From the NCBI GenBank assembly GCA_007922225.1, contig ML679970.1, positions 21,636,654 to 21,700,653 on the forward strand: a DNA stretch of 64,000 nucleotides, written 5' to 3'. Under the pieces are notes generated by a model, which saw nothing but the letters and a program-made list of their open reading frames with translations, ran no database searches and was not told where the DNA came from. Made by a program: the position numbers and the translations under genes. Below are positions 61,433 to 64,000 of this stretch, piece after piece; within the stretch, counting starts at the first letter, position 1, and every line of letters begins with the position of its first letter. The stretch comes from Emydura subglobosa (taxonomy: Eukaryota; Chordata; Testudines; Chelidae).

Positions 61433-63607
61433 CCCAGTAATAACAAACTGTTATTTAAAGATTTAAGTCTAATTAGATGTCAGGCCAAATCACACCTACA
61501 GATCTGAACCTCATATCATACCCGTGATATTATTAGTTTGGAGCAGAGTTTGCAATTTCAGTCTTTCCATAATAGATCCGATCTGAGCAAGAAGTTTGGG
61601 ATTTGGATCTGTTGTCATCAGGCATTACTGTAATTTATTATTATTAACAGCAATGACAACAACAATAGTAAATCAATGTTAATACTACTACTAGGTCAAA
61701 TACATCCTTAATGTAATCTGTGGACATAACTGATTATAACAATTATAGCTGGGATGAATATGGTCTAATGACTTCAGTGGGAGAAGTATCAGACCCTCTA
61801 TATTAATTTTATCTACATCAGTGATACTCAAACTGTGGCACGTGAGCTGTAAGTGGCTCTTTAATATGTCTCCTACAGCTCTTTGCAGCACATGATATTA
61901 AAATACTGTGTGATTTAATTAACCAGTCCAAATTATTAACCAGTCGGGATGCTTTTAGTAGGTTATTAACCAATTGTAGTTGATAAACTAATAATACTTG
62001 GTCAGTCATTTTGCTGTGAGAATTATATCTAAAAACTAAATATATCCCATCACACAGTTTAAATATGAATAGTACTATAAAAATGAAACAATTAATTCAT
62101 ATTACTGTGGTTCTTTTGGGTAATAGCGATTGCTATTTGGCTTCTGAACCACTGAGGTCTGAGTATCACTGCTCTACATATTTTAAGCATCCATCCCTGT
62201 TTTTACTGCAATTTTTTAAATGGTATCTTTGAGAATTTATTGCTGCTAATTTAACTTGTTTCTTACATCCTGCCTTCCAGAACTTCATCATCATGGGGGA
62301 CTTCAATGCTGGCTGTGGTTATGTTGCAAAGAAGCACTGGAAGAACATCAGGCTGAGAAGTCACTCCGAATTTGTGTGGCTAATTGGCGACAAAAATGAC
62401 ACAACAGTTAGGAACAGCACAAGCTGCCCATATGACAGGTAACAATTCACTTGAGAAACATTCATTGGGGATCCTCCAGGTAGGAAGCACTATGCCCAGT
62501 AATAGATATTTGCAGGATTTAGATCACATGAGATGGAGGGAGTGCCAGAGACATCGGTAATGACCAGTGTTGCACTAAAAAAGCACTGGTGTTGGTTATT
62601 CCATTATCATGTTGTCATTGTTTTGCTAAATCACTCAGTCACCACACAACATAGTTACTTTGTCTTCAAACTCAGACAGGTATCTAGTAGTGTTAGACAC
62701 ATCTAAATGACTTTTTGCTTATTTTAGAATCGTGATCCATGGTGAAAAGCTCATCAATGCCGTTGTCCCAAACTCAGCTGGTATCTTTGATTTTCAAAGG
62801 GCCTTTGGAATGACTGAAGAGCAGGTATGGCTTCCTTTTTGGTTTTTCATTACAGGACCACATTGCAGTGCTTAAATAATGAATTTGCCAAATTAGAAAA
62901 ATATCCTGATTTTGCATGGTGCATGTTGAATGAATTGCCTTCTAATCCCTAGAGGCAATGTTCCACATACATGTAAGCCAAACTAGTAGCTGGTTCCCAA
63001 TCCCAGAAAGGACTCTCAGCTTCTGTAGTTGTATGGTTGCTGTACCTGCCAAAAGCGAAGTGGGTTGGCATATCACAATAAAGTAGAAAAGGTCTTTCTG
63101 GAATGGTGAGGCGTCACGGCAGAGCCCCCGTAAGACGACTTACTGCCTAGTGTCACTCTGCCTTGAGAAACAGTAATGTTTAGATTCTTAGCAAAGAGAC
63201 ACAATAAAGCAAACAATAAAAATAGCGCATGATGGCCTTAATTTATAAAACCAGTCTTAGCTTCCTCTCCAAGTGTTATACAGCTTTTACATTCACAGGA
63301 ATCACTTCACTTACCAGTGAAATGCAGCCACCCCTAGAGTAAATTTGGCAGATACCTAATAATGCATAGCATCACTGCGTAACAACACAGGAACAGGACA
63401 AGAAGGGAAGAATACTTGTATCCAACTAACGCTGCGGTTTGTGCTACATGCTGTAAATATATTTTTTTAACTTCACAGGCTCTGGAAGTGAGTGATCACT
63501 TTCCAGTAGTGTTTAAGCTGAAAACCACCAGGAGTTTCCTCAGCAGGCTAAGATCACCTGCTCCAAAGAAAAGAACAACAAGAAAGCTCCACCATTGGTC
63601 ATCCTAG
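52182..63607 (+). CDS. DNASE1L3: DNASE1L3, DNase gamma, secreted endonuclease (whole coding span, 8 coding exons)
   Basis: Joined exons (52182-52313, 55409-55497, 57676-57768, 58514-58626, 60009-60121, 62281-62438, 62728-62824, 63479-63607) total 924 nt, giving 307 aa (human 305). Residues 1-17 form a hydrophobic signal peptide and the mature chain starts at IKICSFNVRSFG. Metal and catalytic residues of the DNase I family are present: Glu56 in LLMEIKD, Glu98 in YKEQYAF, His153 in IIPQHTT, Asp187 in MGDFNAG, Asp232 in YDRI and His272 in VSDHFPV. Cys192 and Cys229 match the human disulfide. The tail is strongly basic, a DNASE1L3 hallmark used against chromatin in particles. Known role: Ca/Mg-dependent cleavage of extracellular and apoptotic chromatin DNA. 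The gene is intact. Confidence 0.97.
52721..53160 (-). mobile_element. CR1 LINE fragment, antisense
   Basis: Reads GATTCTAAAGCCAGAAGGGA at its left end, the complement of the CR1 3' end. It continues through TGATAGAGAATTCACCACAA and CTTCTCTTTGTTAAGATAAA, the antisense of CR1 ORF2's C-terminus. The element is 3' at the left and runs on the minus strand. Confidence 0.85.
53694..53778. repeat. Short palindromic reptile repeat
   Basis: TTTACTCATGCAAGTATTTC, AGTCCCATTGGGATTACTAT and TGAGTAAAGG form a partial palindrome around CCCATTGGGA; ends GATTGGGCCC. Confidence 0.55.
54738..54900. repeat. Short reptile repeat, possibly two copies
   Basis: CTAATCCTACAAACACATTC, CTCACTGAAGTCAGTAGAAA and TGAAGGATTGGGCC belong to the same group of short palindromes. 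Confidence 0.5.
55409..55497 (+). CDS. DNASE1L3: DNASE1L3 coding exon 2 (residues 45-74)
   Basis: 89 nt, acceptor TCCTGCAG|GTTA and donor ATGG|GTAAG, phase 2. It encodes VISRCDIMLLMEIKDNNNK and ICPLLKGKLNG. Glu56 is the metal-binding glutamate of the family. Confidence 0.96.
55575..55760. mobile_element. CR1-associated repeat fragment
   Basis: GGTCCATCTAGTCCAGTCTC, CCAACAGTGGCCAGCATGAG and ATGCTTCAAATTAAGGTTCA match, in order, the pattern also seen at 22285-22460. Confidence 0.65.
56440..56960 (-). mobile_element. CR1-like LINE fragment, antisense, ORF2 C-terminus
   Basis: On the minus strand an 84-codon frame (56698-56444) begins MEKFKIDKRKYFVTHSAIRL and continues WNSLSQHVLEAQNL. This matches the C-terminal block of CR1 reverse-transcriptase proteins (RKxFFT...NLWNSLP). 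Upstream sequence to about 56960 is the same element with stops. It is 5'-truncated. Confidence 0.75.
57676..57768 (+). CDS. DNASE1L3: DNASE1L3 coding exon 3 (residues 74-105)
   Basis: 93 nt, acceptor TTTCTAG|TCAG and donor TATAG|GTAAGT, phase 2 on both sides. It encodes the variable loop QSSGPQEEYDY and the conserved VISTRLGRKSYKEQYAFIY with catalytic Glu98. The loop is one residue longer than in human and less basic. Confidence 0.96.
57769..58513 (+). other. DNASE1L3: DNASE1L3 intron 3
   Basis: 745 bp, with one short reptile repeat at 58003-58075. Confidence 0.85.
58003..58075. repeat. Short palindromic reptile repeat
   Basis: GTGAAACCCTGGCCCCACTG, AAATCAGTGGCAAAACGCCT, ACTTCAATGGGGCTAGGATT and TCATCCCA. 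The two ends are near-perfect inverted copies (GTGAAACCCTGGCCCC against GGGGCTAGGATTTCAT). Confidence 0.65.
58514..58626 (+). CDS. DNASE1L3: DNASE1L3 coding exon 4 (residues 105-143)
   Basis: 113 nt, acceptor TTTGCAG|GCCA and donor ACTG|GTGAT, leaving in phase 1. It encodes PNAVSVKQTYQYPDIQPGD and then DAFSREPFVVWFRSPKT, a close match to the family. Confidence 0.96.
58627..60008 (+). other. DNASE1L3: DNASE1L3 intron 4
   Basis: 1.4 kb with one short inverted-end repeat at 59505-59612. Nothing else recognised. Confidence 0.85.
59505..59612. repeat. 108-bp MITE with inverted ends
   Basis: Left end CCTGATCCAGCAGAACATTT, right end GAGTGCTGTTGGATCAGGG, near-perfect inverted repeats. The core contains CCATTGAAGACAATGGG. 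Confidence 0.65.
60009..60121 (+). CDS. DNASE1L3: DNASE1L3 coding exon 5, catalytic histidine (residues 143-180)
   Basis: 113 nt, acceptor TTTTAAAG|TTGT and donor TGAG|GTTAAT, leaving in phase 0. It encodes VVKEFVIIPQHTTPETAVRE and then IDELYDVYLDIKQRWKSE. His153 is the general catalytic histidine. The donor GTTAAT is weak. A second in-frame AG lies 9 nt downstream of the acceptor. Confidence 0.95.
60628..60735. repeat. Short palindromic reptile repeat
   Basis: GCTGATTCAGATCTCTTCTT, CGCTGGTGTAAATCAGGAAT, TCCCCTGAAGTCCATAGAG and ATAATCAGGTCC; the ends are inverted relatives. Confidence 0.55.
60804..60837. repeat. (AC)n microsatellite
   Basis: About 17 uninterrupted AC dinucleotides, followed by CCCC. 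Confidence 0.95.
61388..61430. repeat. (CA)n microsatellite
   Basis: About 21 uninterrupted CA dinucleotides preceded by a C-rich run (from about 61370). Confidence 0.95.
61819..62171. mobile_element. 353-bp non-autonomous hAT element with target duplication
   Basis: The ends CAGTGATACTCAAAC and GTCTGAGTATCACTG are inverted repeats. They are flanked by 8-bp duplications ATCTACAT (61811-61818) and CTCTACAT (62172-62179), 7/8 identical. CAGTG/CACTG ends and 8-bp duplications define hAT elements. It has no coding capacity. Confidence 0.85.
62281..62438 (+). CDS. DNASE1L3: DNASE1L3 coding exon 6 (residues 181-233)
   Basis: 158 nt, acceptor GCCTTCCAG|AACT and donor GACAG|GTAAC, leaving in phase 2. 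It encodes NFIIMGDFNAGCGYVAKKHW, then KNIRLRSHSEFVWLIGDKND and TSCPYDR. It holds Asp187, the Cys192/Cys229 pair, Asp232 and Arg204. Arg204 corresponds to human Arg206, the site of the known lupus-associated R206C change; it is arginine here. Confidence 0.97.
62439..62727 (+). other. DNASE1L3: DNASE1L3 intron 6
   Basis: 289 bp, no repeat recognised. Confidence 0.9.
62728..62824 (+). CDS. DNASE1L3: DNASE1L3 coding exon 7 (residues 233-265)
   Basis: 97 nt, acceptor TTATTTTAG|AATC and donor GCAG|GTATGG, phase 0 out. It encodes IVIHGEKLINAVVPNSAGI and then FDFQRAFGMTEEQ, the expected strand and helix before the final catalytic histidine. Confidence 0.96.
62825..63478 (+). other. DNASE1L3: DNASE1L3 intron 7
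   Basis: 654 bp, no repeat recognised. The acceptor side has a good pyrimidine run (ATTTTTTTAACTTCACAG). Confidence 0.9.
63479..63607 (+). CDS. DNASE1L3: DNASE1L3 last coding exon, catalytic histidine and basic tail (residues 266-307)
   Basis: 129 nt including TAG, acceptor ACTTCACAG|GCTC. It encodes ALEVSDHFPVVFKLK with His272. The tail (residues 283-307) carries nine lysines or arginines, including KKRTTRK. Human DNASE1L3 has a comparable basic C-terminal peptide that acts as a nuclear-localisation and membrane/chromatin-penetrating element. The residue order differs, so the tail is conserved in charge rather than sequence. Confidence 0.96.
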   Translation, partial: ALEVSDHFPVVFKLKTTRSFLSRLRSPAPKKRTTRKLHHWSS

Positions 63608-64000
63608 GGACGCTGGCTCCTCTTGCTGTCATCCTTTGTGTGTACGTTACAATAATCATAAAAAACACTCCTAACATTCACTTTAAAACAACACACAACA
63701 TTTAAAACTTAGCCTAGTTGTGCTCTCCCCTGATGCAATATGTAGTAGAAAAATCCAATACTTTGTTTAAACATGAAATATCAGCTAGGAAGGTGAATGA
63801 AGTCTTTAGATTATTATAAACTAACTAAAAATAAATCAGCTAAAATTAACATGGCTGAATTCTTGTCATGCTGAACACAAATGTAGTGAGATAATTTAAT
63901 GTGAAATGCTTTATCACACTCTACTTTGAGGCCTGTTGGACTAAGAAGTTGGTTGATTCATAATTGTTCTAGATTTCTGGCATTCCTGTTTTGTGTCATA
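63608..64000 (+). other. DNASE1L3 3' UTR and downstream flank
   Basis: AT-rich. It contains the candidate poly(A) signal at 63830. No further gene is seen before the window ends. Confidence 0.6.
63830..63835 (+). terminator. Candidate polyadenylation signal for DNASE1L3
   Basis: AATAAA about 220 nt past the stop codon, in an AT-rich 3' flank. It is the first canonical hexamer after the stop and implies a short 3' UTR. Confidence 0.5.

Larger units (their letters stand above)
60122..62280 (+). other. DNASE1L3: DNASE1L3 intron 5
   Basis: 2.2 kb containing a short reptile repeat, two CA microsatellites and a 353-bp hAT-like element 110 bp before the exon 6 acceptor. Confidence 0.85.

Noticed and set aside
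1..64000. CRISPR array, phage, plasmid or bacterial operon
   Set aside because: No spaced identical repeats, and the genes are split by GT-AG introns of a vertebrate type.

Overview
The window is vertebrate nuclear DNA, most likely from a reptile. The best fit is a turtle; a crocodilian cannot be excluded. The protein-coding exons match amniote genes. The intergenic and intronic DNA is rich in decayed CR1 LINEs, MIR-like SINEs, hAT-type elements with 8-bp target duplications, and many short palindromic repeats of the kind common in turtle genomes. There are no bacterial-style operons, CRISPR arrays or plasmid features.

Two complete protein-coding genes were rebuilt exon by exon. ABHD6 (monoacylglycerol lipase) lies on the minus strand. 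Its promoter is in a CpG island at about 34.1-35.0 kb. It has a probable non-coding exon at 26867-26928 and eight coding exons between 24926 and 6919, encoding 337 aa. DNASE1L3 (secreted DNase gamma) lies on the plus strand, with eight coding exons from 52182 to 63607 encoding 307 aa. The genes are head to head with about 17 kb between the ABHD6 CpG island and the first DNASE1L3 coding exon, the same arrangement as on human chromosome 3p14.3. All splice sites found are GT-AG and all exon phases join without a frameshift.

Layout: 1-6.9 kb is the downstream flank and 3' UTR of ABHD6, with two foldback repeats and one unidentified open-frame remnant. 6.9-34.2 kb is ABHD6 with long repeat-laden introns, including a 1.1-kb hAT-like element that keeps a trace of its transposase C-terminus. 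34.1-35.0 kb is the CpG island. 35-52 kb is intergenic, with CR1 reverse-transcriptase debris, an unclassified repeat-like block and a long purine-rich tract. 52.2-63.9 kb is DNASE1L3, with a clean 353-bp hAT-type insertion in intron 5.

The two proteins have no known joint pathway. ABHD6 hydrolyses monoacylglycerols such as 2-arachidonoylglycerol at membranes, and DNASE1L3 degrades extracellular chromatin. Their adjacency looks like conserved synteny rather than functional coupling. I found no clearly novel biological system. The most unusual material is the set of foldback and hAT-derived repeats, the tandem splice acceptor in DNASE1L3 exon 5, and the unidentified open frame near 3 kb.
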